Positions 19,795 to 32,120 of a DNA stretch of 64,000 bases are shown here, piece by piece. The position numbers and the translations under genes were made by a program. Below the pieces are notes generated by a model. It worked only from the letters and a program-made list of their open reading frames with translations. It had not been told where the DNA came from and ran no database searches. How positions within the stretch are numbered: the stretch's first letter is position 1; every line of letters begins with the position of its first letter. The DNA is from Chlorophyllum brunneum (taxonomy: Eukaryota; Basidiomycota; Agaricomycetes; Agaricales; Agaricaceae). The stretch covers positions 992,001-1,056,000 of the forward strand of contig OY756151.1 in NCBI GenBank assembly GCA_963576785.1. The letters are read 5' to 3'.

Positions 19795-20325
19795 CTATAT
19801 CTCATAGGGAGTGACCCATTTTAGGCACTTCATAGGTATTCTGTTATAAATATGAGTAGCTATATCAAATGCAAACTCCCAGTAGCTAGCTAGAAGGCAT
19901 GCTTTAAGTTGCATAGATTGTACCTTTTCTAGAAGTGTTTGATTAAAATGTTTGGTGCACCCATTCTGTTGGTGAATGTGCAGCACACTTATTTTGTAAA
20001 GGATTCCTTTCTTAGTGAAATAGTCCTTGAGCTCCTGAGGCATATATTCTCCTCCATTATCAGAGTGCACATGCTTGATGCACTTGTTTGTCTGATTCAT
20101 GACCAGTTTAGCATATGTCTTAAAGACACATATAGTATCTGATTTGCTGCACAAGAAAGAGATGCATGCAGAGGAAGAGTAGTCATCAAGAAATGTCATA
20201 ATCCATTTGTACTTGTAATAAGATACAACAGGGAGTTCCTGAAGATCTGAATAGATCAATTCAAGAATCTCAGATACACAAGATGTGTTCTTATGGTAGG
20301 TCTTGTTTGATAGTTTTCCAAACAC
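19795..20325 (-). pseudogene. Copia A2 integrase core, 176-codon open piece
   Basis: Integrase core of copia type: LIYSDLQELPVVSYYKYKWI (first D), TFLDDYSS, HVHSDNGGEYMPQELKDYF (second D), HIHQQNGCTKHFNQTLLEK (the catalytic Glu position is occupied by His or Phe in this decayed stretch). It continues to SYWEFAFDIATHIYNRIP. It supplies the sequence that shows where G1 cut the A1 integrase. The zinc-binding end is upstream near 20330. Confidence 0.8.
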
Positions 20326-20563
20326 ACAATTAGGACAAACCTTCTATTCTCTTAGTGGAATCACTGGGACAGATTCCATGTGTTTTGGTATGTAACCCAG
20401 AGCCTGTCAGATAGGTGTGCAAATCTTTGATGCTAGATGTTATAGGATGTGGTATTCTTATTGATTGAAGCCAAGGAGAATTGAAAATCTCCATTATGTA
20501 AATACATGAGTTAATGAAGTGAACTTAGTTTGAAGAAGTTCTCTAGTAACAGTATCTGCTCAG
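20326..20563 (-). pseudogene. Copia A2 pre-integrase / zinc end, proximal part
   Basis: Reverse complement of the A1 region 5880-6060 (ESVPVIPLRE, CPNCVFGKL-like words), with stops. It is interrupted by the solo LTR at 20569. Confidence 0.55.
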
Positions 20564-20568
20564 GTAAG

Positions 20569-20742
20569 TGTTAGCAGATGACCTGTTTAGATAGTCACAT
20601 AATCTAGAGTGCACAGACTATGTAGTTTTGGTATATAAGGAGTATCCCAACTCCCTCAAATACAAGGTTTCTACCCACTTTTATGTTTGTGTCTGTATCT
20701 ATGTCTGTGTTTGAGTCCTCTCTCTATTCTTCTCTCTTAACA
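20569..20742 (+). repeat. Solo LTR-F with TSD GTAAG
   Basis: 174 bp, TGTTAGCAGATG to CTCTTAACA, flanked by GTAAG at 20564-20568 and 20743-20747. TATATAAGGAGT lies inside. Start and end resemble LTR-E (TGTTAGAG...TTTAACA), so it is a shorter member of that group. No internal region remains, as after LTR-LTR recombination. Confidence 0.85.
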
Positions 20743-20747
20743 GTAAG

Positions 20748-22710
20748 GTTTACCACAAATATCACAAATGATGGTCTTCTCATTTGACATTTCTGCAATC
20801 AAACCAGTTTTATCCATGATGGGTCCAGTTGAGAGAAGTCTTATATCTAACTACAGTATATGATATACTGGGCAAAGGTACAAGGTTTACTACTGAATTT
20901 TGCTGGACTCAAGTCTTACTTCTGTCTCTAAATAGACAGTGCCATAGGATCCAATAGAAAGTGTAGATCCATCTGCAATTTGTACTGATCCAAAAGAACC
21001 TTCAACAATATTGACTGGATTCCTCTTGTTTGGCACTAGAGTCCAGAAGCTATTTATTGCTCATTTTATAAGGTTGCCTATTCATTATACATCCACATGT
21101 GCTACTGCAGCTATGTGTTATTTCACACATATTCTTCACTCTTGAAGATAGAGGAGAAAATTGTATTTCTGAAGTTTTATATAATTACACATATTTATTT
21201 ACATGTCCATAATTAGTTGAGCTACTTATCCAAGATTCTACATTGGCTGAGGCTGCACTCCATGCACCTAGTCAAGAGTCTCCTTGGACATTAGCAACAC
21301 ATATGAGATACCTGCAGTAATCTTCAGATTTGTGTGAAGAGCTAGCAAGTCTTGGCTTATCTGTCATAGCTTCATCTGAGTAATCCTTGTCCTCAGATCC
21401 CATCAACACTTTATTCACATCCTTTTTGATGGCAGTTGGAGTGGGAATACTCATGACTGGTTTGTCAACCTCTATAATAGAGGCAGCCATTGGAAGAAAG
21501 GCTAATCAGAGGATGAGAGTGTTTTCATACATTTTTTATAAAGATCCAAGGCTTTCACCTTGGCAGCCACATACAGAGATAGGTAGCACTAGGGATCCTG
21601 AGTTTTCTTCTCAGCAGAATTTGTCATCTGCAAGAGAAGGGAAGGAGGAATCAGTCTAGAGGATTGTGCCTCTTTGACAAGACTACAAGTACTCTTCTTT
21701 GGGTTGGTTGTGAACTTAGCAAAGCCAAAGTTGATGGAATCCATAGTATAGGCCAGTTGCCCAGTGTTATTTCCAGAGGGAACTGGTTGCCCAGTATTGA
21801 CCTTGTTCATTCAGCCCTTGTCACTTCCACATTTGCCACATTAGTACTTCTTCTTATCTTCCTCATCCTGCAGCTACTGCTGGGGCTGCTGCTGCTGTGG
21901 AGGTCACTGTTGCTACTGCTGCTGCTACTTCTACAGGAGACTATGCTGCTGCTACTGCTGCTGCCCCTGATAATATAGGGGTGCATTTTGGGGTTTAACA
22001 CTACTGAATTTATTGATTTTCTGGTTTATTTTAATAGTGGACCAGTAATTCATGATGGCATTTCAGACCTTCGCAAAGGTCACATTTCAAATGGTTATAT
22101 TGACCATAAGAAAGGGGATAGTGATATTCCATTGGTTTAGAATACCAGCTAGAAGAGTCATCATCTGGATTACTTCCAGAATATTACAGTCACCTGTTGA
22201 ATTCAGCTTTTGGTATGGTGATTCCAAATGGGCAATAGGACCAGACAGGTCCTGGTCAGGATAGAGATGGAAATGAATTGTCTCAACATATTTGCTATAA
22301 GGCCCTGATACAGAAATGATACTATAAGCAATGTGCATTGTAGTCCAGATCTCTGCTGCATTAGTGAAGGGCCAGTTGATCATATTAGCTAGCAGTTTAG
22401 ACTTCACAAGTATGTGAACCATCTTGGCAAGTCACATACAAGTGGTGTGCTCAATAGCATTGTGTTGGGAGTTGGGACCAGTCATATTCCCAGTTATGTC
22501 ATATAGACTTTCAGTAGCATGGTACTTTAGTTGAATAGTATGTACTTAATCCATCAGGAAATGCAGCATCTCCATGCCAAGAATGGTGGTACCATTCTAC
22601 TACATCATAAAGAGTACATCATCAAGACAGGAAGCCCACTCATTACAGTTTGAAGCACTAGTGAGAGTTGGGACAGCACTGAGAAGAAGAGTGATAGGGG
22701 AAAACATTGT
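20748..22710 (-). pseudogene. Copia A2 gag, protease and pre-integrase, distal part
   Basis: From about 22708 downwards an ATG opens a gag (first codons MFSPITLLLSAVPT), with stops soon after. An open piece of 111 codons (22422-22087) has the helical copia Gag look (WPFTNAAEIWTTMHIAYS). Near 21840 a CGKCG motif marks the knuckle. 21810-21589 and 21490-21272 match the A1 gag end (SSSHKSEDYC). The protease region is at 20900-21200 and CDICG near 20780. Dead by many stops. Confidence 0.65.
21868..21965. repeat. CTG/CAG-rich trinucleotide tract in A2 gag
   Basis: Repeated GCTGCTGCTG and TGCTGCTGCTG runs with interruptions. On the gag strand this is CAG-rich (poly-Gln in frame, poly-Ser in another), located between the gag helical part and the knuckle. 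Confidence 0.7.
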
Positions 22711-22918
22711 ACTATAAATGGATAGAATCAGTGATCAGATTTGTAGGCAATCAAATCTGTGCCACTACACTGTTCAAGCTATGAACCCATATAAGGAAGC
22801 CTTTATAGAGCATGAAATGATTGAGTTGTGTTAGAGGGATGGACTAGAAAGACTATGCTCTACAAGACTGGTCAGATTAGCCTATTCACAACCTACTTGC
22901 AGCCAGTCATGGCACATG
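22711..22918 (-). other. Copia A2 leader before gag
   Basis: 208 bp between the probable gag ATG and the G2 boundary. AT-rich. Neither an LTR end nor a primer site could be recognised. Confidence 0.35.
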
Positions 22919-23220
22919 TGTTATGACCTTAGTCTAGAACTCAGGTTGCAAGTCTTTGGATAAAGACAAGGAAGTAGAGAAGAGAGAAAGGGATGATATG
23001 ATTGGTAAAGTGTAAGGAATACATTGAGTATTACTATACTTTATATACTAGTGGTGTCATCTAAGAATAAGGGAGCAGAGTAGAAGGAGTCATAGTAGAG
23101 ACAAGTAAACAAGTCAGAGAAAGATATAAAACAGGAGATGAAACAGTTAGAGTAAGTTTGGTAGTACATGAGGTAACAGGTGCATGATGAGAATGAAATG
23201 ACTAAGAATAGTTCATAACA
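22919..23220 (-). repeat. 3' LTR of G2
   Basis: 302 bp, reads TGTTATGAAC to GTCATAACA on the minus strand. The purine tract AACAGGAGGTAT (minus) adjoins it at 23221-23232. Confidence 0.9.
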
Positions 23221-23263
23221 ATACCTCCTGTTTTACATTCATAACTTCATGAAGTATAGCAGA

Positions 23264-24138
23264 TTACTTAGTGTCCTTTTCCTTGTGTAAAGTGTTGACA
23301 AGTTGGCATTTAGTAGGACCAATCATTGGTGTTCCTGAGTGGCATCTGCATCCAATCCAGAAGAGTACATGGTCTTGTCCTCCTATGAAGAGAGTGATAG
23401 TATATCCTTGGAAGGTGGTGGTATTGTTTGTTTCAGCTACAACTAAGTTGTGAACTATCACCAGTAGTCATTGTCAAGTTATCCTCCTTCTTTCAATGTG
23501 AGGTATAATCAAGGTAGGTTGAATATGGTAGGTCTGGTTGGTAGGTCAAAGTCAGGGATATGAATTAGGAGGTAGTCTACTTTATCTCTCATATCAGGTT
23601 CTATTAGCTGTTCTGCTACTGACTTCTTGATTCCTTCCATTCCTTCATCTAACTATTCTTGTTTGTCTTCCTTGTGGTATGGTGGTTTGTCTGGTAATGT
23701 GGTAGGGGTATATGAGTCGAGATCCATCAATTATCAAGTGAGTTTGTAGGTAGGGTTATTACTAGAGCTGGTGAGATGATTGAGCCTCTCACCCATTATG
23801 ACTAGGGTACTTTGGATACATTGCTTTACATTGGAGTATACCAATATGTTGAGATTGGTGGCTGCTTTATCCAATAGTTCCTTCATGAGTTCATGTTTTC
23901 CTGTTGACATGGCAGCTGGTAGGGCTCTGATGGTGGTGACAAGTAAAATGCAGCTTAAGGCTTTGGCTTGGACCTGGAGGTTGTTGATGGCATGGGCAAT
24001 GTAGGTGAGTCCTTTGGTTGTGGTGGTGTAATGTTCAATTTCCTCTTTAGTAGACTGAGCATCAAGAAGATTATTGAGTTTTTGCTCAAATTCTGTATCA
24101 TTGGCTGGGAAGAGGGTAGGTTTGCATTCAGTGTGCAT
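23264..24138 (-). pseudogene. G2 ORF3 (broken)
   Basis: Starts MHTECKPTLFPANDTEF at 24138 and is open for 134 codons, then stops near 23734. The C-terminal part survives as an open piece 23461-23264 with IVHNLV, TNNTTTF, LFIGGQDHVLFWIG and PMIGPTKCQLVNTLHKE. It is close to G4 ORF3 and distantly related to G1/G3 ORF3. Same position as in the others, between the chromodomain and the 3' LTR. Confidence 0.75.
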
Positions 24139-24229
24139 GATGTGTTATGGAGGTAGTTGGCAAAGTTTAAGGTGCAGTGGATACAGTGTGAGGTGTATCA
24201 AGTGTAGTGATCTTTTGCAATGCAAGGTT

Positions 24230-27200
24230 TGTTATTCATAATTGTTACTTTTTACCCTCTTTTTTTATAGGTTTTGTCCTTGAAATCTTGTCCAAAAATT
24301 CTTGAACTGCCTCCTTGGCATTTCCTAGTTCTGACTCATCTCCCCATGTGTCTTCCCTAGAGGTATAACCTTTCTAGTGTACTAGGTATTGATTTCTCCA
24401 TCTTTTTGTGCAATGTCCTTGGATTTCTTCTACCTTGTATTGTTCTTCATTGTTGATGATCTCAGGCATTGGTGGTGGTGGAATGCACTGGCTGTCAAAC
24501 TTGGGTTCATGATAGGGGGAAAGGAGTTGGCTGTTAAACATATTGTGTATTACCCATGTTTTAGGTAATTCCAGTTGGTAACTTGTTTTGCCTATTTTTG
24601 CTTTTATTTGGAATGGTCCATAGCATTTGTGATCTAGCTTCTTAGTTGGTCTTGTTATCCTAATATTGCTTGCTTCAAGCCATACATGTTCTTCTGGAAT
24701 ATACTTGTGCTCTAGTTTGGTGCTGTTGTATTTCTTTATTTGAGCTTGGCTATGTTGTAGCATTTTGATTGTTTCCTGTCACATGTTTTGTAATTCCTGT
24801 ATTTGTTCTGTAATTGCAGGTGCTCTGGTCATGTTTGTTATATCTCTTTTCCAAGGATATTGTCCATAAACTATCTGAAACAGCAAATGTCTGGTAGTAG
24901 TGTAGATTTTGTCATTGTATTGGAATTCTGCTATAGTCAACCATTTCTTCCAGTTGTCTTGCACATGGTTTATTATGTTCTTGAGGTATGTTTCAACCTC
25001 CTGGTTGGTATGCTCCATTTGACCATTGGTTTGGGGGTGATGTGCCATAAATAAGTTTCTTTGGGTACCAGTTGCTTGGCATAGTTCTGCCATGAATTTT
25101 GATATGAATTATAGGCCTCTGTCATTGATGATTCTGCAGGGTATTCTGTGGATTCTCCATATATCATCTCGATATATATCTTCTAGCTCCTCAGACATCA
25201 ATGTAGTGTTTACTACATATAGTCTGATTATTTTGCTGAAATGATCAATTATGACAAGTATTGTGTCATATCTATCTAACTCTGGTAATAGTCCTATCAT
25301 GTCAATTGATATTTCTTTCCAAGGTTCCATTGGTATCAGTAATGTGTTGTGGGTCTTGTCCAGAGTATTTTGTTTTATTGGCATACATCACATTCCTTGA
25401 TGTATTGTTTGATGTCATTGTGCATTTGTGGCCACCAATAACTTTGTTTAAGGAGTTCAATCATTTGATATTGTCCTGGGTGTCCTACATCTGTTTTGTT
25501 GTGATGTTGCTAGAGTATCTCTTGTTGTAATTGGCTGTTGGGTGGAACATATATTCTTCCTTCAAACATTAGTAATCCATCTATCTCCCATATCTTCTCT
25601 AGTTGTTTCTCTTTTTCCTTCAGCCATTGTGTTTCTCTCTTTATTTCATTTTGTATTCAGTGTTTCAGTTCTTCTTCTCCTGAGATTTCCCAGATTCATT
25701 GGATTTCTGTGATTGTGTTGTCGAATAGGTAATCAGGTAATAGGGTAATGTCAGTGTTGTCTCAGATGGTATCTGTTTTTGTTAACCTCAATAGTATGTC
25801 TGCTTTTGTGTTTGTCTTTCTGGGGATATGTTTCAGTATGTAATAGTATTCTTGTAACTCCATCTGCCACCTTGCTTGCCATCCTGTGAGTTGTTGTGGT
25901 TTTTGGAAGTATTCCAGGTTCTTATGGTCAGTCCAGATTTCAAATGGTTTGTTGGCATCAAGTAGGTATTGTCTCCATATCTTGATTGCTTCTTGGATGG
26001 CTAGTAGTTCCTTATCATAGATTTGGTAGTTGCATTCTGCAGGTATTATCATTCTTGAGTGAGAGGCAATCAGGTGCCAGTGTTCTTTCTGTTTTTGTGA
26101 TAGTACTACTCCTACTCCATAGCCTAATATATCTACCTCTATCCTGTATTGTCCCTTGTCCTGTAACATTGCTAGTACTGGTTCATTTGTGATTTTCTCC
26201 TTGATTCTCTTGAAGGCCTGTTATTGTCTTTCTGTCCATATCTATTGAGTGTCTTTTTTCTTCAACTCATGTAGAGGGACTGCTATGTTGCTGAAGTTGT
26301 GTATGAATTGTCTGTAGAAGTCGGCAAAACCTAGGAATTTCTTGATATCCTTCAGGGATTTGGGTATTGGCCATTCCTTTACCACTTTTACCTTCTCCTC
26401 CTCTATTTTAATACTGCCTTGTCCAACCACAAATCCCAGTATCAGTATTTCTTTTGCATCAAAAAGGTATTTTGACCTCTTGAAGTATAAATGGTGTTTG
26501 GCTACGATATCAAGGAATCATTTTATTCTGTCTTCCAGTTCCTTCTAGGTGGTTCCCAGGATAACAAAATCATCCATATAGTTGACAACTGCACCTTCAT
26601 GTAACATTTCTTGGAATACCATGTTCATCATCCTCTGAAACATTGCTAGTGAGTTACTTATTCTGAAGAACATGACTATGGGTTCGAATAATCTATTGTT
26701 CATTATGAATGCTACTTTCCATTCATTGCCTTCTCTTATCCTGACATTGTTGTATCCCTATATAATATCAAGTTTGTTAAACATCTTTGCATCTTGGAGC
26801 TGATTGATGACTTCACTTATGAGTGGTAGTGGTATTTTGTCCTTGATTGTATATTTGTTCAACTTCTTGTAGTCTTGAGCCAATTGCCTGGTTCCATCCT
26901 TTTTGGGTATAAAGAAGCATGGAGTAGCATGGGGGGATTATAATGGTTGAATTCATCCTGAGGCAATGTTTTTGTCAAGGAATTTCTGTAACTCTTGTTT
27001 TTCTGTTATTGTTATGGGATAGACTTTGGACTGTAGTACCAGTGGTACATCTTCAGACAGGTTTATCTCATGGTCCCATATCATGTGTTCAGGTAGTTCT
27101 TTTTGTTGAACAGATATGTGCATTGCTGTAAGTACATTAGTAGGTCTTCTGGGTTTGTCTAGTCAGTCTTCTTCTCTTCTATGTGTTTCTTCATTGTGTG

Positions 27201-27675
27201 TATTCTCTCATTGAACTATATGTCATTGTAGTGTGTGGTACACTCTTTCAGACATCTTGTGAAGCATATTACATTGTTTGTCCAGTCAATTCATATCCTA
27301 GGTATAGGTCTGTACTTTCTAGTTGGGTTACCATTGCTTCAATTTCCTCTGTATGTTTTCCATTGTTTAGTACCAAGTGTGCCATATCTGTTATTTCTCC
27401 TTTCTTGTTTTTGGTTTCATTGGTGTTGATTACCCTTATTGGAGTTTCAAGGGGTCTGGTTGGGATTCGTTTTTCTTCTACTACTCTCTGGGCTATATAC
27501 ATGTGAGTACATCTGGAGTCCACTAGTGTGGTGATTTGTTTGGATCCTTTCCTTGTTTTGATGGTTGAGTCAAGGAGAAGTTTGTACGTCAAGTTTTGTT
27601 TCTGCAGAATCATGTATTATCTATTGTGAAGTAAAACAGAAACTCTAGGTTTATTGGCTCACAGGTTTGTGCCTA
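24230..27675 (-). pseudogene. G2 Pol (broken)
   Basis: Collinear with G3 Pol on the same strand. Protease VDSRCTHMYIA at 27540 (Gly of DSG changed to Arg), RT with active-site codons for YMDDF near 26575, RNase H from EVDILGYGVG at 26140, and the HHCC region near 25400-25480. The integrase core has SIDMIGLLPE and NDRGL near 25110. QTNGQMEHTNQE lies near 25020, and the chromodomain starts at 24450. The sequence CTAG at 24379, where G3 has a Trp codon, is one of many stops. Confidence 0.85.
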
Positions 27676-28928
27676 CTCAGAGCCTTCAACAAAATCCTCT
27701 TTTATCTCTTTTCCTTGCTCAGACTCCTCAGTAATCCCTCTGATATGTACTTTCTTGGGTGCTTTGCAGTTCTTCAAAATGTGGCCTTGCTTGCCACAAT
27801 TATAGCATATTATGCAACTTTTGTTTTCTTGTAGTAGTATTTGGCAATATGTCCATATAGGTTACAGTTGAAACATCTTGGTTTGCCATTCTAATCAGTG
27901 TCCACCCTTTATCTTCCAATCTCTATTGGTTGTCCTCTACCTCCATAAGTGACTCCAGTGGTGGTTCTAATGTCTCCTTGGGTAATGTCTGTAGTTTTGT
28001 ATCCTTGTCCTACTGCAAGGATTGTGGTTCTTCATTTCTTGTATGTTGTTGGAATTGAGGCTACCAGATAGCCTACAATGGTTCAGATAATGTCTGCTCT
28101 GGTGTGTTGTTTAAGAAGGAATATAGCATGTGTATCATTAGTTTCTGCTTGTACTTTTAATGCTTCAAATTTGATTATGAAATCAGTGGTATTTCTTTTT
28201 TCTTGTTTGAACAATTCAGTTTCTCCTTCTGCTATTGCCTTCTTATTTCCCAATAAGAATGTAGCCACCATTTCTTTGGTGAAATCATCAAATGTTGGCA
28301 TTTTCTTGTCCTGGATAGCTGATAATTTGGCATTCACATATGGTCCTACCAATCCTCCTCTCATTCTTGCCAATATCCCAATTATTTTTTGCTTATTATC
28401 ATCAATTTTGTTGAAGAGTATCTACAAGGACATCACTCTCCACCAATCATCAAATTTGGTTCTATCTCTATTGAAGTATTCTGGTTCTGGAGCTAGATTC
28501 TTTGGGAAGTTAACTTTATCAGCTATTTCAGATTTGGTTTCCAGTTCTCTGGGTTCATGCTCATATATTTTGAAAATTTCTATATCAGATTGGTTCTTGG
28601 CAACTTCTATGTCAGATGTCTCAGATTCATTGTGTTTGTAGGTCTTAGTGATTTCTATATTGGATATAGCTTTGGCAACTTCTATGTTGAATGGATCTTT
28701 GGCAACTTCTATGTCAGATGTGGTCTCAGCAACTTCTGTATTGAATAGTGTTTTGAAGAGAGCTGTGTCTTTGTCTATGCTGTGGTCTGATTTCTGTTAT
28801 TTAAGTCCGTCAGGGACTTCTGGTTCTGTTTGCCTTTTGGACCCAGTGGTAACTGGTAATCCTTGGATATCTGTTAGTCTCGGAGCTCTGAGTCTTCTGA
28901 GTATTCTTGATGAGCTGCTACTACTCAT
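27673..28928 (-). pseudogene. G2 Gag (broken)
   Basis: Start codon 28928-28926, stop 27675-27673, as in G3. It keeps the capsid words EPEYFNRDRTKFDDWW and FDDFTKEMVATFLLGNKKAIA (96-codon open piece 28373-28083) and remnants of both CCHC knuckles near 27770-27880. The acidic N-terminal repeat region contains several DIEVAK-type units (28580-28760), more than in G1. Multiple stops. Confidence 0.8.
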
Positions 28929-29006
28929 ATACTGTCATTCTGGTTGGAGACTATTATTCCAAGCCTAGTTACAAATAGTGGCACCTCTTGCAAGGTGAGT
29001 TGAATG

Positions 29007-29018
29007 ACACTTTACCAA
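29007..29018 (-). promoter_or_regulatory. Primer-binding site of G2, self-complementary type
   Basis: TTGGTAAAGTGT on the minus strand, next to the 5' LTR (29020-29318). Its complement in the LTR is at 29103-29114, 34 nt after the TATA box start (29148). Both halves are unchanged although the rest of the element is heavily mutated. Confidence 0.65.
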
Positions 29019-29019
29019 A

Positions 29020-29318
29020 TGTTATGACCTTAGTCTAGGACTTAGGTTGCAGGTCTTTGGATAAAGACAAGGAAGTAGAGAAGAGAGAAAGGGATGATAC
29101 AATTGGTAAAGTGTAAGGAATACATCAAGTATTACTATACTTTATATACTAGTGGTGTTATCTAAGAATAAGGGAGCAGAGTAGGAGTTATAGTAGAGAC
29201 AAGTAAACAAGTCAGAGAAAGATATAAAACAGGAGATGAAACAGTTAGAGTAAGTTTGGTAGTATATGAGGTAATAGGTGCATGATGAGAATGAAATGAC
29301 TAAGAATAGTTCATAACA
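29020..29318 (-). repeat. 5' LTR of G2
   Basis: 299 bp. It differs from the 3' LTR mainly by transitions. At one site that is CG in G3 (43221-43222), this LTR has CA (29100-29101) and the other has TG (22999-23000). Confidence 0.9.
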
Positions 29319-32120
29319 CAGCCACAGTCACTCTTGCCAGAGTAATAGGCTGCACCATTTGTGCAACTATCAGTGTCTTCACTGTACCTAGTTACCAAAG
29401 GGGACAACTCCAGTCATAAAACTCTGAACATGCTCACTGGACTTCTACTGGGGTTCTCCAGTACTAGACAATAACCTCTCTGCCCTAAGCCAGTTATCCA
29501 ATTCCCTGAGAAACAGATATAAAGGTGAATACCTGAGGGTTTGTCTTCAAGAACTTGATGAGGGCACCTAGTGTAGTGGGATATCCTCTAGAGATGTCAA
29601 ATCTCTCACAGGAGGTAAGAAAATGCACGCAGAACTCAAAGAAAGCCTTACACAAATACCAAAATAGCTTATCTTGGAAGAATCAAGACCTATAGGCCCC
29701 AATCAGCATATGGTTGAGTATAACTCTATATATGCAGGCTGACAGTGAGTTAGACTCTGTTATGGCAGAGGGTAGCCACAAACCCCTATTAAGGTAAGTA
29801 GGCTGGAGAGGCTTACCATTACATTTATTAAGAGCCATAAACTGGCTATCCAAGTAAGTAGGATCCTGGAATTGAGTGATCCAGACATTCTGGCAGGATT
29901 TGATAACCTTTTGGTGAAGGGAGTCAAGGGAAGTTTGTGGATGGGAACCTGCAGAGACCTGAAGCTTGGTATAGTACTAGTGTATAACATTATGAATAGC
30001 CCATTTCTCAGAAGAGTAAATGTGCCAGATGTGAAGAAAGCATTTGGGATGACCCTCAAACCACTCCATAAGAGTGTTACAAACAACCAGTGAATAAGCT
30101 TGGCCAGAGTGAACAGAGGGATCTACTGCTCTCCTAGCTGTGCCAGAAGAGTCTGTGAACAAGATAATGGAATTACAATCAGGAAGGTTGATAGCCTTTC
30201 CAATTGCTATTATAATAGCATACAGCTCTGTATCAGGAGCTGTCACTCAACCAGCTGTATGTCTTGTCTGGAAGACATACCAGCCTGATTGGTAAACTTG
30301 GACAGCAGAAACTGCCTGGAACTCCCCCTACAGTAGTAGACTTGATTCTATTACCACAGTGAGAACCTAAGGATTAGCATTAGTATATTCCAAGATGCTG
30401 TTCAGATGCTGAATATGGATGGCTCTCTTGTCACAAGGATGAAGAGAGTCATAGAAGGATACCTGGGCTGCAAAGTAGTCTAGAAGACAATAACTAGGTT
30501 GAGCCACTGTAGAGTAGGGATCAAACTGTTCAGTAAGCAATAGGAGCAGTGAAACTGCTTTCATAAGGGACCTCTTGACCTATTTGTGAAGACAGTTGAT
30601 CAAAAGGGAGATAGAGAGAGGGTAGGGTGGGGTACCCTTAGTGTTTGGACAATCAAGGAGGGATTAAAGAGGATGGGTATCAAAGAAGGTGGTAAGTCAG
30701 TAGTTTGCTCTTAAGGCCAACTTTTTCAGATAGAAAGGGATAGGAATGAGACCTGTAAGAGCTTTGACACCACCAGAGGGGGAGGTGTGGAACATATTGG
30801 TAATCCACAACACAGGCTTTTATTGTATGGTGTTGAGAGATTTGAGAAGACCCTTACACCAGGCCTTGTCAAAATACCACAGATAGAAGCCATATATTGC
30901 AATAGGGACAACACAGGATCTGTAGAGGAGGTACTTCTATCTTAGGGGTTAGACTGTGCAAAGAGTTACCAAGCATCCCTATTGCTTTCACAGTGGAGAG
31001 AGTCTTAGTAAAGTAGTGTCAAATATATTCCTGAAAATTCAGGGCATAATTGAAATAAAAGCCCAGGTACCTCCAATAGGTCTTAGAGTAGAGGGGAGTA
31101 TCCCTAGTAAATGAACCAAAGCCCAGATCAAGGGGAAGATTGATGTCTCCAAGTTTCCTAGAGAAGTGGAAAAGTTGGAACTTGTTATGTTCCATGACCA
31201 GTGCAAATTCTATGAACAGATTGAAAAAAACAATGTATTTCCTCTTGAAGGTATCTAAGTTCTTGTCCCAGGTCTTAGCCTAGGTGACAACAATACTGTC
31301 ATGGATATAGGACAGCAGAGTACTGCCTGGAGTAGTAATCTACAGGTCAAAAACCTTTATAAGAGGGGCAATATAGAGGTCAGAGAGGACAGGAGACATG
31401 GCTGAGCCCTGTCTAATGCCTACACCAGCACCTCAGAGGTCAGAGGCAAAGTCATTCCATGTATAAATAGTAGAACAGCCTACCAAATAGGAAGCAAAGA
31501 AGGTTCTCATGTTAAGTAAGAACCTCTGCTTAGCAAGTATGGCCATAAGTATGTCATGGTTCAAAGAGAGAAAGAACTAAGCAATGTTGAATGCAACTAT
31601 GCTCATCTTGAGGCCTTTGGCCCACCCAGTATAAACCAAGTGGGTAAGGAACAACCTGGCATCCTCTGTGGAACATTGGCAAATGTCTCTGAGTTGATGA
31701 GGGTGAAAGATGTCATGTTTAATGGTATCAAGCTGAATGCAGTTGGAAAGCATTTTCTCAACCAATTTACCAAGTGTGTTCAGGAGGACAATAGGTCTGA
31801 ATGCCTTGGAAGTAGAGTAAAAGGGCTTTCCTAGTTTTGGAATAATAACCAAAAGCAACTCCTTGAAGCTGCAAGGCCAGTGCCCTACTATGAGGCAGGT
31901 ATTGGCCAGTTGCAGGAATACTGCCAAGCAATCTACATCAATGACAATATACTTGAGGTGAGACCATATAACATAGTCTAGCCTTAGAGAGGACATGTTC
32001 AAACAGGAGGACAAGGCCTCTATAAGTTTGAGTGCCAAGAATGGGACCCATTTGAAGAGAAAACAAGAATAACTCAGTCTCTTGATAGACATACAAGAAC
32101 TGTATATTAGGTATCTGAAG
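29319..32120 (-). mobile_element. LINE L3 (minus, Tad1-like, truncated)
   Basis: ORF2 remnant. RT N-terminal part at 32092-31577 (VIWSHLK, LIVGHWPCSFKELLLVIIPK, AFRPIVLLNTLGKLVEKML), fingers/palm to about 31000 and thumb to 30550. RNase H at 30246-29977 keeps ELYAIIIAIG and LFTDSSGTARRAV. The C-terminal zinc region follows near 29650. It is cut at 29319 by G2 just inside the 3' UTR; no start or EN domain remains. Many stops and very low CpG. RNase H plus a zinc C-terminus fits the fungal Tad1 group. Confidence 0.8.

Larger units (their letters stand above)
15984..22918 (-). mobile_element. Copia element A2 (minus), host of A1, X and a solo LTR
   Basis: Same family as A1 in the opposite direction. 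From high to low coordinates: gag, protease/pre-integrase, integrase, linker, RT. It stops at 15984 inside the RT, where A1 begins. The RNase H end is missing, and the 3' LTR is probably 4468-4775. Insertions inside it are element X (16702-18604) and a solo LTR (20569-20742). On the right it is cut by gypsy G2 at 22919. Confidence 0.8.
22919..29318 (-). mobile_element. Gypsy element G2 (minus, old, CpG-depleted)
   Basis: Complete layout with two LTRs (22919-23220 and 29020-29318), gag, pol and ORF3 on the minus strand. All genes carry stops, and CpG is nearly absent across 6.4 kb. Flanks do not match: ACATG before 22919, CAGCC after 29318. On the left is copia A2, on the right LINE L3, so the two sides were not originally joined at this insertion. 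Confidence 0.9.

Noticed and set aside
23734..24138. G2 ORF3 start region as an independent host gene
   Set aside because: Homologous frames lie at the same place in G4 and G5, so it belongs to the element.
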